Source of the DNA: Micavibrio sp. UBA6147
GTDB taxonomy: Bacteria; Pseudomonadota; Alphaproteobacteria; Micavibrionales; UBA1664
Length of the DNA: 64,000 nt
Assembly (NCBI GenBank): GCA_002423185.1
Contig: DIUX01000001.1
Coordinates: 392,050 to 456,049 of the forward strand
Reading direction: 5' to 3'
Shown: positions 44,401 to 52,824 of the stretch, piece after piece
Layout of the letters: each line of letters opens with the position of its first letter
Position numbering within the stretch: the first letter of the stretch is position 1
Made by a program: the position numbers and the translations under genes
Notes under the pieces: generated by a model
Seen by the model: only the letters and a program-made list of their open reading frames with translations
Databases searched by the model: none
What the model was told of the DNA's origin: nothing

Positions 44401-45057
44401 GTCGATGACGATGTCGCCTGTCTTGGTGTATTCGGGCGGCGCGATCCAGATCGTGATGCCGAGGTTTTTATTGCTCCCCAGCCCGCCAAAGGGGAATAGC
44501 CCTTGTAAAATGCGGTCGTCACTTTGCGACCCCGCGACAATCAAGCCCGCGATCAACATAATCGCCGCCATGACCCGCACACCCGTTTTGTCCCATACGG
44601 ATGCGCCCAGCTTCGGCCATGAAAAACGAACGGATTTAACGTCGTTTTCTGATTGTTTTACAGCCTGTTGCCAGAAATTTCTTTTTTGCGCGCTGAGCGT
44701 TCCTGCGGGGTCGTCAGAAAGAATTTCGAGCGGGCGATAGGGCAGGGCGCTGTCTTTTTGTACGCGGCTGAAAACCGCCGTGTCATGCGGCTTTTCAAAA
44801 CCGCGCAGCATTTTATAGGCGAGATAGAGCCCCCCGAGCCAAAACACCGCGCCAAAAACATTCCACCCCGTATCCCCAAATAGCGCGGGGGCAGACAGCA
44901 ACATAAGCCCAAAACCGGCGGCCAGCCAGCTCGCAAGCGGCCAGACGGATTTGATGATAGCCTCAAGCCACAACGCAAAACGCGCAGAAAACCCCGCCTT
45001 GCGCACAAGGGCGGATTTATGCCGTCTGTCGGGATCATAGAGTGGGGTCTTGGTCAT
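41458..45057 (-). CDS. TIGR02302/DUF4175 family giant membrane protein
   Basis: A 1199-residue alphaproteobacterial protein. It starts with two or three transmembrane helices (within residues 30-75 and near VMAAIMLIAGLIVAG), has an extracytoplasmic Pro/Gln/Glu-rich part, and long coiled-coil and acidic, Met/Glu/Asp-rich low-complexity stretches toward the C-terminus (such as RLLEQAREEMQQQMRQAM). The family is conserved next to lysA and a TlpA-like gene; only the latter is here. The function is unknown. A near-terminal block with DDILDYLRKHAGD closes the family domain. Confidence 0.88.
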   Translation of the reverse strand: MTKTPLYDPDRRHKSALVRKAGFSARFALWLEAIIKSVWPLASWLAAGFGLMLLSAPALFGDTGWNVFGAVFWLGGLYLAYKMLRGFEKPHDTAVFSRVQKDSALPYRPLEILSDDPAGTLSAQKRNFWQQAVKQSENDVKSVRFSWPKLGASVWDKTGVRVMAAIMLIAGLIVAGSQSDDRILQGLFPFGGLGSNKNLGITIWIAPPEYTKTGDIVIDQFSQSGKGESDVFPVIPEGSRIQVSVSGLWGPAWVKVGDHKVRLEEQDTGSRMASFIVPEFPEDTDGTAQTIVQLNGQTGGQSKQTGQPDNGENAALIGEKPYEITDKHEIVLRNILKPFVRVPFTYRPDTTPVIVWADGYVPPAENEAGAGPFNTPPSPTKQPKDGYQGGEKPTQPEQQAPRTEDNPPPSQPESEPESKQDEDKPEKIEELRHNEDEGALDPISFSPAQYGQGPYSTPAPAPRGPMAPTPPMSPPSSPQTPPDGGNSGVPDLQGRSGRRGARAQPQQDERPYGMTFPVKIQDDYGVRRLELSLSLAPEIDEGPRIGGDIVLEKTITTPPMQQIENESFFDLSDHPWAGLPVMVTITAIDEAGQKAATPQRKYVLKERQFSHLLAKRLVDLRRKLIWSGTDAARDVAFDLFFQLQYPEDMRHSAAIWLGVKMASERLKTAKSDQDVHDIVDLLWTLALELEDLGISNAANALHDATNAISRALRRGNVDDEKMLKLFNEYRDAMSTYLDKLRQLGQERDTLALELPPEIMRDLLDPEPLREMFNQMEDLAQAGDYNSLEDMIARMQSLLESFALGGGMPPDLQAMAKGLNVMQGLIDHQKMLLTETEELSKKVPQSAKTPKKGFGNLLAPDSDVTRSWDSGDMPPPPLFQRQMFRPETEHQPAPAMPAPPRVKMPLLPYDDYGTGYSTIQHRPFDDEPPSPFDRPQNSQGNAEGGLQYVPSPHDEDGYEPYEGEMDEDQAEGMDMDEESFPEGALQDIPRGMDTEDGVVENEVWTDEHMPDGLSAQESPDMQADMGAGSAIEQPEIYDDSLPDSDSQMVVQEVMRFMLGEVMGEVFDHMNDLNENLPKAELEMRNSSRTLDNGRPDEAVPVQEEIIRLLEQAREEMQQQMRQAMGERSGMRFAPQGRDPLGRPQTSDEDGEYAEDSDVEVPDSFERKRVDDILDYLRKHAGDPDRPKAERDYFQRLLRRF

Positions 45058-45145
45058 CGGGTCTTATAACACATTCGCAACACACTCAGGTTATCCGGTC
45101 AGTCCGCTGGGGCTGATCTTCGGGTTCATTCGGCCGACTGAGCCG

Positions 45146-45316
45146 TTATTCAGGGCGTGGGTCGGTTCGCGGGTCGGGATAGGTGCGGGGAAAGGTTGAT
45201 TGATCCGCCCCGACTGGCGCCTCGACTTTTTTGGGTTTCACGCCGCACGCCGAAAGGCCGATCCCCATTCCCAGCGTAACCAACAAACATAAACAAAATG
45301 TATATAAATGTTTCAT
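45146..45316 (-). CDS. Small LptM-like lipoprotein (unlisted small ORF)
   Basis: A 56-residue frame from ATG 45316 with AAAGGT four bases upstream. It encodes a lipoprotein signal (basic start, hydrophobic core, lipobox LSAC with Cys24) and a short Pro-rich polar mature part (GVKPKKVEAPVG, then TYPDPRTDPRPE). The CG-x-K-P pattern after the lipobox is that of the YifL/LptM family, whose E. coli member helps assembly of the LptD LPS translocon. LptM genes are usually next to lysA or argH, both missing here. The family call is likely; the function is inferred. Confidence 0.72.
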   Translation of the reverse strand: MKHLYTFCLCLLVTLGMGIGLSACGVKPKKVEAPVGADQSTFPRTYPDPRTDPRPE

Positions 45317-45473
45317 CGTGACCTTTAAATCTTTTGAATAAACCTTTTGAACAGCGCGATTGCACGCTACATTATAATCCGTTCAGCGCGCTTGCCGGTG
45401 CGCTTGAAACGAACGGATATCACCATATTTTATTACCGATAGCACATAAAACACCATGACACAAAGGGGCAAA

Positions 45474-46196
45474 ATGACAAGGCTTTTTATCTTTAACGGG
45501 CTTTTATTGCTCGCCGTTTTTGCCTTTTTGGAATGGTCAATTCGGCGGCAAGCCGCGTTTGACCCGCCGCTTCTCGGCAGTATGGAAAAAATGCAGGTGA
45601 TAAAAGAACCACAAGCCGCCCCGCCCATTACTTTTACGCAAATAACCAGCGCCCCACCATCCAGCGAAGCCGCGCCGACCATACAGAAACGCGCGTTAGC
45701 GGAGCTGCGCGGGCAATGGGTGCTGGTGAATTTTTGGGCGACATGGTGCGCACCGTGCCTGACGGAATTACCCGCTTTCGAACGCCTCGCCGCCCGATAT
45801 GGCGCAAGGGATAACAAAGGGGATAACAAAGTGGACAGCAAAGAGGACGGCACAGAAAAAGACAGGGAGCGTTTTTCCGTGATCGCGATTGCGATGGATC
45901 GGGATATGACGGCGCGGAGCCTCTTGGACTTCCTCGCAAAACACACCATAGACACCAAGGTCGCGGGGTATTTTGACGAGGCGGGCGGCATGGCGCAAAC
46001 ACTGCGCTTGCGCGGCTATCCCACTACATGGATTATTGACCCGTATGGGCGGATTGTCGGCATATTGGAGGGGGAGGCCGCATGGGATTCGCCCGAGGCC
46101 TTCGCCCTTTTTGACTCTTTTTTGCGCCCGAATGATTTGCACAAGGATGATTTGCAAACAGACGAAGGAACGGCACAAAATAGCGCTACAGAGTAA
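45474..46196 (+). CDS. TlpA-like membrane-anchored thioredoxin
   Basis: About 240 residues. An N-terminal membrane anchor (LFIFNGLLLLAVFAFLEW) puts the thioredoxin domain in the periplasm, with the active site WATWCAPC, the substrate-side cis-Pro in GYPTTWIID, and GRIVGILEG near the end. ATG 45474 is preferred over 45456 because AAAGGGG lies just ahead of it. A Lys/Asp/Asn-rich insert (about residues 115-130) is an in-family oddity. Such TlpA proteins reduce cytochrome c or other periplasmic thiols. It is divergent from the LptM-like and TIGR02302 genes. Confidence 0.9.
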   Translation: MTRLFIFNGLLLLAVFAFLEWSIRRQAAFDPPLLGSMEKMQVIKEPQAAPPITFTQITSAPPSSEAAPTIQKRALAELRGQWVLVNFWATWCAPCLTELPAFERLAARYGARDNKGDNKVDSKEDGTEKDRERFSVIAIAMDRDMTARSLLDFLAKHTIDTKVAGYFDEAGGMAQTLRLRGYPTTWIIDPYGRIVGILEGEAAWDSPEAFALFDSFLRPNDLHKDDLQTDEGTAQNSATE

Positions 46197-46219
46197 GCCT
46201 TAAACTAAATTTAGCCAGA

Positions 46220-47155
46220 CTAAATTTTGCGCGTTAGCTCCGGCACGATTTCGAATAAATCACCCACAATGCCGTAATCGGCGACTTGGAAGATCGGTGC
46301 ATCGGCGTCTTTATTGATCGCGACAATGACTTTGGAGTCTTTCATGCCCGCCAGATGCTGAATCGCGCCGGAAATACCAACGGCGATGTACAAATTAGGG
46401 GCAACAACCTTGCCCGTTTGCCCGACTTGGTAATCATTCGGAACAAAGCCCGCATCAACGGCAGCGCGGGACGCGCCAATCGCGCCGCCCAAACGGTCGG
46501 CGAGTTTTTCAAGAATCGAGAAATTCTCACCCGACCCCAGCCCGCGCCCGCCGGAGATGACGACACTGGCGGTGCCAAGCTGCGGCCGCTCGGATTTTGA
46601 TATTTCCTTCTTCACAAAGGACGATCCGGCAAAAGCACTGTCGACCGATACGGCCTCAATCGCGCCGGAACCGCCACTTGTGGCGGCTTTGTCAAAGGCG
46701 GTCGAACGAACGGTGATGATTTTCACAGAATCCGTGGATTCCACCGTCGCAATGGCGTTTCCGGCGTAAATCGGACGGCGGAAAACGGATGGGCTTTCGA
46801 CCGCGATAATGTCGGAGATTTGCTGGACATCCAGTAACGCCGCAACACGCGGCATCACACCCTTGCCGACACTGGTGGCGGCGGTGAGAATATGGGTATA
46901 GCCGTTATCGCGGGCAAGTTTAAGGACAACCGGCGCAATATTTTCGGCGATAAATTCGGCAAAACCGTCATGCTCGGCGTGAAAGACTTTGCCGATGGAG
47001 GGCAGGGCGGCGGCGGCCTGTGCCACAGAGGCCGACCCCTTGCCGCAGACCAAAATGTCAATCGCGCCGCCAATGGCTTGCGCAGCGGTCAGAACACTGA
47101 GCGTATAGGCGGAAAGGGCGGTGTGGTCGTGGTCGGCGAGGATGAGTATGCTCAT
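46220..47155 (-). CDS. etfA: Electron transfer flavoprotein subunit alpha
   Basis: A 311-residue EtfA, which with EtfB takes electrons from acyl-CoA and other dehydrogenases to ETF-ubiquinone oxidoreductase. The C-terminal FAD-binding domain shows SGGRGLGSGENF, GAIGASRAAVD, and VGISGAIQHLAGM. ATG 47155 follows an AAGGAC ribosome binding site; the frame further upstream is not family-like. It lies downstream of etfB in the same operon. Confidence 0.96.
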   Translation of the reverse strand: MSILILADHDHTALSAYTLSVLTAAQAIGGAIDILVCGKGSASVAQAAAALPSIGKVFHAEHDGFAEFIAENIAPVVLKLARDNGYTHILTAATSVGKGVMPRVAALLDVQQISDIIAVESPSVFRRPIYAGNAIATVESTDSVKIITVRSTAFDKAATSGGSGAIEAVSVDSAFAGSSFVKKEISKSERPQLGTASVVISGGRGLGSGENFSILEKLADRLGGAIGASRAAVDAGFVPNDYQVGQTGKVVAPNLYIAVGISGAIQHLAGMKDSKVIVAINKDADAPIFQVADYGIVGDLFEIVPELTRKI

Positions 47156-47210
47156 GATTTTGTCCTTCGTATGCGTGTATAGATTAGGCTCGCTTGCCCT
47201 GATTAGCTGA

Positions 47211-47960
47211 TTATATGACTTTGGCTTCGTTGCGGAGCTTGTCCACCAAGGCATCAACATCGGCAACGATGATGCCGCCGCTGCGCTTTGGCGGCTCGGC
47301 GACTTTGAGGGTTTTGAGGCGGGTTTCAAGCGTTATGCCGTAATCGGCGGGCGTTTTGGCCGCCAAAGGCTTTTGCTTGGCCTTCATGATATTCGGCAAG
47401 GAGGCATAGCGCGGCTCATTCAACCGTAAATCCGTTGTGATAACGGCAGGGAGGCTGAGCTTCAGGGTTTCAAGGCCGCCATCAACCTCACGCGTGACCG
47501 TGGCGGTGTCGCCGTCAATGGTGAGTTCGGAGATAAAGCACCCTTGCGGCCAATCAAGCAAAGCCGAGAGCATTTGACCCGTCTGGTTGGAATCATCATC
47601 AATGGCTTGCTTGCCGAGGATCACAAGTTTGGGGGATTCTTCGGCGACGATTTTGCTCAGGATCTTGGCGACTTGGAGCGGCTCTACGTCTTGGTCAACC
47701 GTTACCAAAATGCCACGATCGGCACCAATCGCCATGGCGGTACGCAGAGTTTCTTGCGCTTGGGCGGGGCCGATGCTGACGACCACGATTTCGGTCGCGA
47801 TGCCTTTTTCCTTGAGGCGGACGGCCTCTTCGACCGCGATTTCATCAAACGGGTTCATCGACATTTTGACGTTGGCAAGCTCTATGCCTGAGCCATCGCT
47901 CTTGACGCGGATTTTCACGTTATAATCGACAACGCGCTTGACGGGTACGAGAATTTTCAT
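47211..47960 (-). CDS. etfB: Electron transfer flavoprotein subunit beta
   Basis: A 249-residue EtfB, starting MKILVPVKRVVDYNVKIRV at ATG 47960 after a GGGAG ribosome binding site. The AMP-binding region has VSIGPAQAQETLRTAMAIGADRG and the family signature near AVITTDLRLNEPRY. Upstream on the same strand are a HIG1-type gene and ubiG; downstream is etfA. The arrangement points to respiratory electron supply. Confidence 0.96.
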   Translation of the reverse strand: MKILVPVKRVVDYNVKIRVKSDGSGIELANVKMSMNPFDEIAVEEAVRLKEKGIATEIVVVSIGPAQAQETLRTAMAIGADRGILVTVDQDVEPLQVAKILSKIVAEESPKLVILGKQAIDDDSNQTGQMLSALLDWPQGCFISELTIDGDTATVTREVDGGLETLKLSLPAVITTDLRLNEPRYASLPNIMKAKQKPLAAKTPADYGITLETRLKTLKVAEPPKRSGGIIVADVDALVDKLRNEAKVI

Positions 47961-48058
47961 GGTTTGTAACTCCCCATGGATGGTCGGTTTTGGGATGTGC
48001 GGATTTCTGCGGTGCAGCAAGCCGGACAAAGGTTTTTATCGGGTTCTATCTGAACGGA

Positions 48059-48265
48059 TTATTTCTTGATGGTCAAGGCCGCAAGAACGAAAAACAACAA
48101 TGCGACCCCTTGCAAAAGAACCCGCATCCGCATGGCTTTTTGGCTCTTTTTCTTGGCGTCTTCGCCGCCTTTGCCCATGTAGAACAGGCCAACGAACAAC
48201 GACACCAACACCGCCGCCATCGCCGCAATCATCATGATAAAAAATGTTTGTCCCATATCGTGCAT
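48059..48265 (-). CDS. HIG1-domain twin transmembrane protein
   Basis: A 68-residue protein with two transmembrane helices (FFIMMIAAMAAVLVSLFVGL and LLQGVALLFFVLAALTI) joined by a basic loop with the motif KAMRMRVLLQ, characteristic of the HIG1 family. Family members are linked to respiratory complexes, including cytochrome oxidase in mitochondria. Its bacterial role is less clear. It lies 19 bp after ubiG and about 100 bp before etfB. An in-frame ATG at 48256 is an alternative start. Confidence 0.85.
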   Translation of the reverse strand: MHDMGQTFFIMMIAAMAAVLVSLFVGLFYMGKGGEDAKKKSQKAMRMRVLLQGVALLFFVLAALTIKK

Positions 48266-48284
48266 CCGTTTCTTGTGAAGAATA

Positions 48285-49040
48285 TTAGGCGTTTTTGGCG
48301 GCGCTGAGGAAATAATTCACATCAATGTCGTGCGGGTGGAGGCGGAAATCTTGCTGCCGAATGTCATAGACAAGGCCATGCGTATCAATAACCGCGCCGC
48401 CGCCATCGCGCACCCAGCGGGCGAGTTCGGACGGACGAATGAATTTACGCCAATCATGCGTTCCCGCCGGAACAAGGCCGAGGATATATTCCGCGGCAAT
48501 CTTGCCCAAGGCAAGGGATTTTATCGTGCGGTTCAATGTTGAAAAAATAACAATCCCGTTCGGCTTCACAAACCGCAGTACCAGCGCCACAAAATCGGCG
48601 GGATCATTAACATGCTCTAGAATTTCGAGCGCTAGAACAGCGTCATAGCGGTTTTCATGCGTGGTGATGAGGTCTTCGGCGGGGATGGCGTGATAGTCGA
48701 TGGACAGCCCCGATTGAGCGGCGTGCGTCTTGGCGGCATTGATGTTGTTTTCGCCGGCGTCAATCCCCGTAACCGCCGCGCCCATGCGGGCAAGGGGTTC
48801 ACAGATCAGGCCACCGCCGCACCCGATATCAAGGATCTTTAGCCCATCAAGCGCCGCCATACGATCCGGATTTTTGCCATAATGGGTGCATATGCTGCGG
48901 CGGAGATAGCTCAAACGGTGCGGATTAATCCGGTGCAGGGGCTTAAATGAGCCTTGCTCATCCCACCATTCTGTGGCTATTCTTTCGAACGTGTCGATTT
49001 CGGCGGGGTTAATGCTCTGGGCTGTGTGGGTTTTACGCAT
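48285..49040 (-). CDS. ubiG: Ubiquinone biosynthesis O-methyltransferase UbiG
   Basis: A 251-residue SAM methyltransferase for both O-methylation steps of ubiquinone. Visible are the N-terminal family segment TEWWDEQGSFKPLHRINPHR, the SAM-binding motif ILDIGCGGGLICEPLA, and the IFSTLNRTIKSLALGKIAAE region. It is divergent from lysC, a classic alphaproteobacterial pair, and heads a likely operon with the HIG1 and etfBA genes. Confidence 0.96.
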   Translation of the reverse strand: MRKTHTAQSINPAEIDTFERIATEWWDEQGSFKPLHRINPHRLSYLRRSICTHYGKNPDRMAALDGLKILDIGCGGGLICEPLARMGAAVTGIDAGENNINAAKTHAAQSGLSIDYHAIPAEDLITTHENRYDAVLALEILEHVNDPADFVALVLRFVKPNGIVIFSTLNRTIKSLALGKIAAEYILGLVPAGTHDWRKFIRPSELARWVRDGGGAVIDTHGLVYDIRQQDFRLHPHDIDVNYFLSAAKNA

Positions 49041-49122
49041 GTTTTGCTCTGGGCTGTGGGCTTTGGTTCGTTGGGTCGGTCACTGTTGTATAGTCACTTT
49101 CAATAGCTAGGTTCTACCCTAT

Positions 49123-50370
49123 ATGGGACGACTTGTCATGAAATTTGGCGGCACATCTGTCGCCGATGTCAAAAGAATCGAAAAAGCCGCCGATAAGGTG
49201 CGCGAGGAGGTATCCCGCGGGCATGAAGTCGCCGTGGTCGTGTCGGCAATGTCCGGCGTGACGAACCAGCTTGTCGATTATTGCCGTCAGGTTTCCCCCA
49301 TCCATGACGCCCGCGAATATGACGCGATTGTGTCGTCGGGCGAACAAGTGACGGCGGGGCTGATGGCGATGGCGTTGCAAAAACGCGGCATTTCCGCGCG
49401 GTCGTGGCAGGGCTGGCAAATTCCGGTCATGTGCAACACCATGCACGGCAGCGCCCGCATCGAGAGCATCGACACGGATGAATTAAACATCCGCCTTCCC
49501 AAGGGTGAGGTCGCCGTGATGGCGGGGTTCCAAGGCGTGACGGAGGGGCGGCGGATTACGACCCTTGGGCGCGGCGGTTCTGATACCTCGGCGGTGGCGC
49601 TGGCGGCGGCTTTGGGGGCGGATCGGTGCGATATTTATACCGATGTCGACGGCATTTACACCACCGACCCGCGTATCGTGCCGGAGGCGCGCAAATTGCA
49701 CCTCATTGCTTTTGAAGAAATGCTCGAAATGGCATCGGTGGGGGCGAAAGTCTTGCAAACACGTTCGGTCGAAATGGCCATGAAAATGAACGTGCCGGTT
49801 CAGGTGCTGTCAAGTTTTGAAGCGCCGGTCGGCAGCGACCTCCCCGGAACACTCGTAGTACCAGAAGGACAAATCATGGAAAGAGAAGTCGTCAACGGCA
49901 TAGCCTACAGCAAGGACGAAGCCAAAATAACCCTTGTGGACGTTCCGGACGTGCCGGGGATCGCGGCGAAGATTTTCGAAACGCTGGCGCAGGCCAATGT
50001 GAATGTGGACATGATTGTCCAAAGCTCGTCCCAAGACGGCAAGACAACGGACATGACCTTTACCGTGCCGAAGGCGGATTTACCGCGGGCGATGGATCAG
50101 CTCGGCAAAGAGCCTGACCTCAAGACAACGCAAACCCTCGCCGATCAAAACGTGTCCAAAGTGTCGGTGGTCGGGATCGGAATGAAATCCCATGCCGGTG
50201 TGGCGCAAACCATGTTCCGCGCCTTGGCGGATAAAGGCATTAACATTCAGGTTATTTCAACATCGGAGATCAAGGTGAGCGTGTTGATCAGCGCCGATTA
50301 CACCGAGCTTGCCGTACGCGCCCTTCACGCGGCGTATGGGCTGGATAAAAAGAATAAAAACCCGCTATAA
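49123..50370 (+). CDS. lysC: Aspartate kinase LysC
   Basis: A 415-residue aspartokinase, the first step toward lysine, methionine and threonine. The N-terminal KFGGTSVADV and the kinase region GFQGVTEGRRITTLGRGGSD are intact, and two ACT domains for feedback inhibition fill the C-terminal 150 residues (QANVNVDMIVQ and DKGINIQVISTSEIKVS). ATG 49123 gives the usual MxRxVMKFGG start. The 80-bp gap to divergent ubiG must hold both promoters. Confidence 0.97.
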   Translation: MGRLVMKFGGTSVADVKRIEKAADKVREEVSRGHEVAVVVSAMSGVTNQLVDYCRQVSPIHDAREYDAIVSSGEQVTAGLMAMALQKRGISARSWQGWQIPVMCNTMHGSARIESIDTDELNIRLPKGEVAVMAGFQGVTEGRRITTLGRGGSDTSAVALAAALGADRCDIYTDVDGIYTTDPRIVPEARKLHLIAFEEMLEMASVGAKVLQTRSVEMAMKMNVPVQVLSSFEAPVGSDLPGTLVVPEGQIMEREVVNGIAYSKDEAKITLVDVPDVPGIAAKIFETLAQANVNVDMIVQSSSQDGKTTDMTFTVPKADLPRAMDQLGKEPDLKTTQTLADQNVSKVSVVGIGMKSHAGVAQTMFRALADKGINIQVISTSEIKVSVLISADYTELAVRALHAAYGLDKKNKNPL

Positions 50371-50441
50371 GCGTTGAATTGTGGTCATTCATAATGGATG
50401 GCCTGATTATGAATCAGCCTTGAAAGACCGGAAAGCCGCCC

Positions 50442-51458
50442 ATGTCGTCCCTGCGGATGGAAGATAAAAATATCCTTGAACACTACACGGACTTGTCGGT
50501 GGGGGAAGTGTTTCGCCGTGCGCGCAATGCCTATGGATTATCGGTACAGGACGTGTCGCACCGCACCTTGATCCGTATGGATGTGCTCGAAGCGATTGAA
50601 AACAACGACCGTGAACGCCTGCCGTCACGGGTTTATGCGCTCGGCTTCGTGAAGAACTATGCCGATTTTCTGGGGCTTGATGCCAATAAAATGATTTACC
50701 TGTTTAAAATTCAGGTGATCGGCGAAGACCCCGCCGGAAAAAACAAAAACAAGAATCGCTCATTGGCGGACGGAATGTCGTCCGGCATGCCGATCGGGAT
50801 GATTATTGTTGTGGCGGTAGGGGGATTTTTGGTCATCGCGTCTATGGTCTATGCGGCGTTCAAATTGACGGGGCCGTCGACGCAGGATGTGATGAACGCG
50901 GAACATTCCATTCCCGCTCTGTCGCAAATGATGCGTCCCGATATGACGGTGAATGACGCGGAGTCGATCGATGCTTGGAAACGCCTTGATATGACCACCA
51001 TTACGGGCGAACAAGGCCTTGCGGGGATCGTCTTGCCCGAAGGCGGCGGCGCGGCCTATGGCGAAGCGTGGCAGCGCAGCGGCATCGTGCTGAAGGCGAT
51101 GCAGACTGTCTGGGTCAAGATTTCCTCTGCCAAGGGAGAATTGCTCCTCAACCGCGTGTTGCAAGGCGGCGACGTTGTGCATATGGACGCCGCGCAATCC
51201 TATATCCTCGAAACGACCTTTGCCGACGCGCTGGACGCCTATGACGGCGGGCTCAGGATCGGCCGTTTCAGCGGCGGCGAAAAAGATATGAAGGAATTCA
51301 TCCTGTCGAGGGAAGCCCTGCCGTCCTTGCTCGCCGATGAACGGCCTGAGCATGAAAAAAATTCTGCGCCTGTGCCGCCGGTGACGCAGCCGCCCGCACA
51401 AACAGCACCGCAAGAGCCTGTTCAAGACCCTGCTCAAGACCCTGCCGTTTCAGAATGA
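50442..51458 (+). CDS. RodZ-like protein (HTH_25, transmembrane, DUF4115)
   Basis: A 338-residue protein with a cytoplasmic Xre-like helix-turn-helix (VGEVFRRARNAYGLSVQDVSHRTLI and SRVYALGFVKNYADFLGLD), a single transmembrane helix (GMIIVVAVGGFLVIASMVYA) and a periplasmic DUF4115 domain (IVLKAMQTVWVKIS). RodZ links MreB to the elongation machinery, though this family is broader. A Pro/Gln-rich tail ends it. In this position relatives precede ispG, as here. Confidence 0.88.
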   Translation: MSSLRMEDKNILEHYTDLSVGEVFRRARNAYGLSVQDVSHRTLIRMDVLEAIENNDRERLPSRVYALGFVKNYADFLGLDANKMIYLFKIQVIGEDPAGKNKNKNRSLADGMSSGMPIGMIIVVAVGGFLVIASMVYAAFKLTGPSTQDVMNAEHSIPALSQMMRPDMTVNDAESIDAWKRLDMTTITGEQGLAGIVLPEGGGAAYGEAWQRSGIVLKAMQTVWVKISSAKGELLLNRVLQGGDVVHMDAAQSYILETTFADALDAYDGGLRIGRFSGGEKDMKEFILSREALPSLLADERPEHEKNSAPVPPVTQPPAQTAPQEPVQDPAQDPAVSE

Positions 51459-51561
51459 GCAGTCGTTTTCAGGTGCTGGGCATCCTGTAAAACGTGTCTT
51501 TATTGGGGGTGGGATAAAAAAGACGTTGAAAAAATCTGCTAATTTGACCATACCTTAAGCC

Positions 51562-52743
51562 ATGCACGATAAAGATCACACCCATGTACGGCCTTGGCGG
51601 ATGATTTCCCGCCGCAAAACCCGCCAGATTATGGTCGGGAATGTGCCTGTGGGCGGGGATGCGCCGATTACGGTGCAGACCATGACCAACACCCTCACCA
51701 GCGACGCCAAGGCGACCATTGAGCAAATCCGCCAAGTGGAAGAAGCCGGCGCCGATATTGTGCGCGTGTCATGCCCCGATGAAGACTCGACAAAAGCGCT
51801 CAAAGAGATTGTCGCCGCATCCCGCGTGCCGATTGTGGCGGATATTCATTTTCATTACAAACGCGCGATTGAGGCGGCGGTTGCGGGGGCGGCGTGTTTG
51901 CGGATTAACCCCGGCAATATCGGATCGCCCGAACGCGTGCGCGAGGTTATCAAAGCCGCGAAGGATAATAATTGCTCGATCCGTATCGGCGTTAATGCGG
52001 GGTCGCTCGAAAGGGATTTGCTCGAACAATATGCCGAACCTTGCCCCGACGCGATGGTGGAATCCGCCATGCGCCATATCCGTATTTTGGAAGACCATGA
52101 CTTCTTTAACTTCAAGATTTCATGCAAGGCATCGGATGTTTTCTTGGCCTGTGCGGCTTATCAACAACTCGCGGATCGGTGCGATTACCCGATCCATCTC
52201 GGCATTACCGAGGCCGGCGGCCTGCGCGGCGGGACGGTGAAATCGGCCATTGGTATGGGGTCGCTGCTGTGGGCGGGGATCGGGGATACGATCCGCGTGT
52301 CGCTCTCTGCCGATCCGGTGGAGGAAGTGCGCGTCGGGTTTGAATTGCTCAAGAGCCTCGGCCTGCGCCATCGCGGCGTGAATATTATTTCCTGCCCGTC
52401 CTGCGCCCGCCAACAATTCAACGTCATTGAAACGGTACAATTGCTCGAAGAACGCCTCGCCCATGTGACAACACCCATGACGGTGTCGATCATCGGATGC
52501 GTGGTCAATGGCCCCGGCGAAGCGTTGATGACCGATATCGGCCTGACCGGCGGCGGACGCGGCACGCACCAGATTTACCTCGGCGGCGGCGTTGCGCACA
52601 GACTTCAGGAAAAGGACGAAAGCATCCTTGACCATATTGTCAAACTGGTCGAAGACAAAGCCGCCCAGATTGACGCGGAAACGGCGGCACAGGCGCAAGC
52701 CGAAGCACCGAAAGACGGGCCAAACCGCATTGAAGCGGCTTAG
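51562..52743 (+). CDS. ispG: 4-hydroxy-3-methylbut-2-enyl diphosphate synthase IspG
   Basis: A 393-residue 4Fe-4S enzyme of the non-mevalonate isoprenoid pathway, making HMBPP from MEcPP. The three cluster cysteines are in SCPSCARQQF and SIIGCVVNGPGEA. The TIM-barrel start reads VQTMTNTLTSDAKATIEQI. The Ala/Gln-rich C-terminal tail (about 20 residues) is beyond the family core. It follows the RodZ-like gene and is ended by a terminator. Confidence 0.97.
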   Translation: MHDKDHTHVRPWRMISRRKTRQIMVGNVPVGGDAPITVQTMTNTLTSDAKATIEQIRQVEEAGADIVRVSCPDEDSTKALKEIVAASRVPIVADIHFHYKRAIEAAVAGAACLRINPGNIGSPERVREVIKAAKDNNCSIRIGVNAGSLERDLLEQYAEPCPDAMVESAMRHIRILEDHDFFNFKISCKASDVFLACAAYQQLADRCDYPIHLGITEAGGLRGGTVKSAIGMGSLLWAGIGDTIRVSLSADPVEEVRVGFELLKSLGLRHRGVNIISCPSCARQQFNVIETVQLLEERLAHVTTPMTVSIIGCVVNGPGEALMTDIGLTGGGRGTHQIYLGGGVAHRLQEKDESILDHIVKLVEDKAAQIDAETAAQAQAEAPKDGPNRIEAA

Positions 52744-52762
52744 CGACCCTGTCTTGAGCCAT

Positions 52763-52790
52763 GCGCCACAGCGGCGCTTTTTTCTTTCTC
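52763..52790 (+). terminator. Terminator of ispG
   Basis: GCGCC (52763-52767) and GGCGC (52773-52777) form a short GC-rich stem with a 5-base loop. A strong T tract (TTTTTTCTTTCTC) follows. It lies 20 bp past the ispG stop codon. Confidence 0.6.
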
Positions 52791-52824
52791 TCTGTACTCG
52801 TTAAACCAATCCACAGGCAACACC

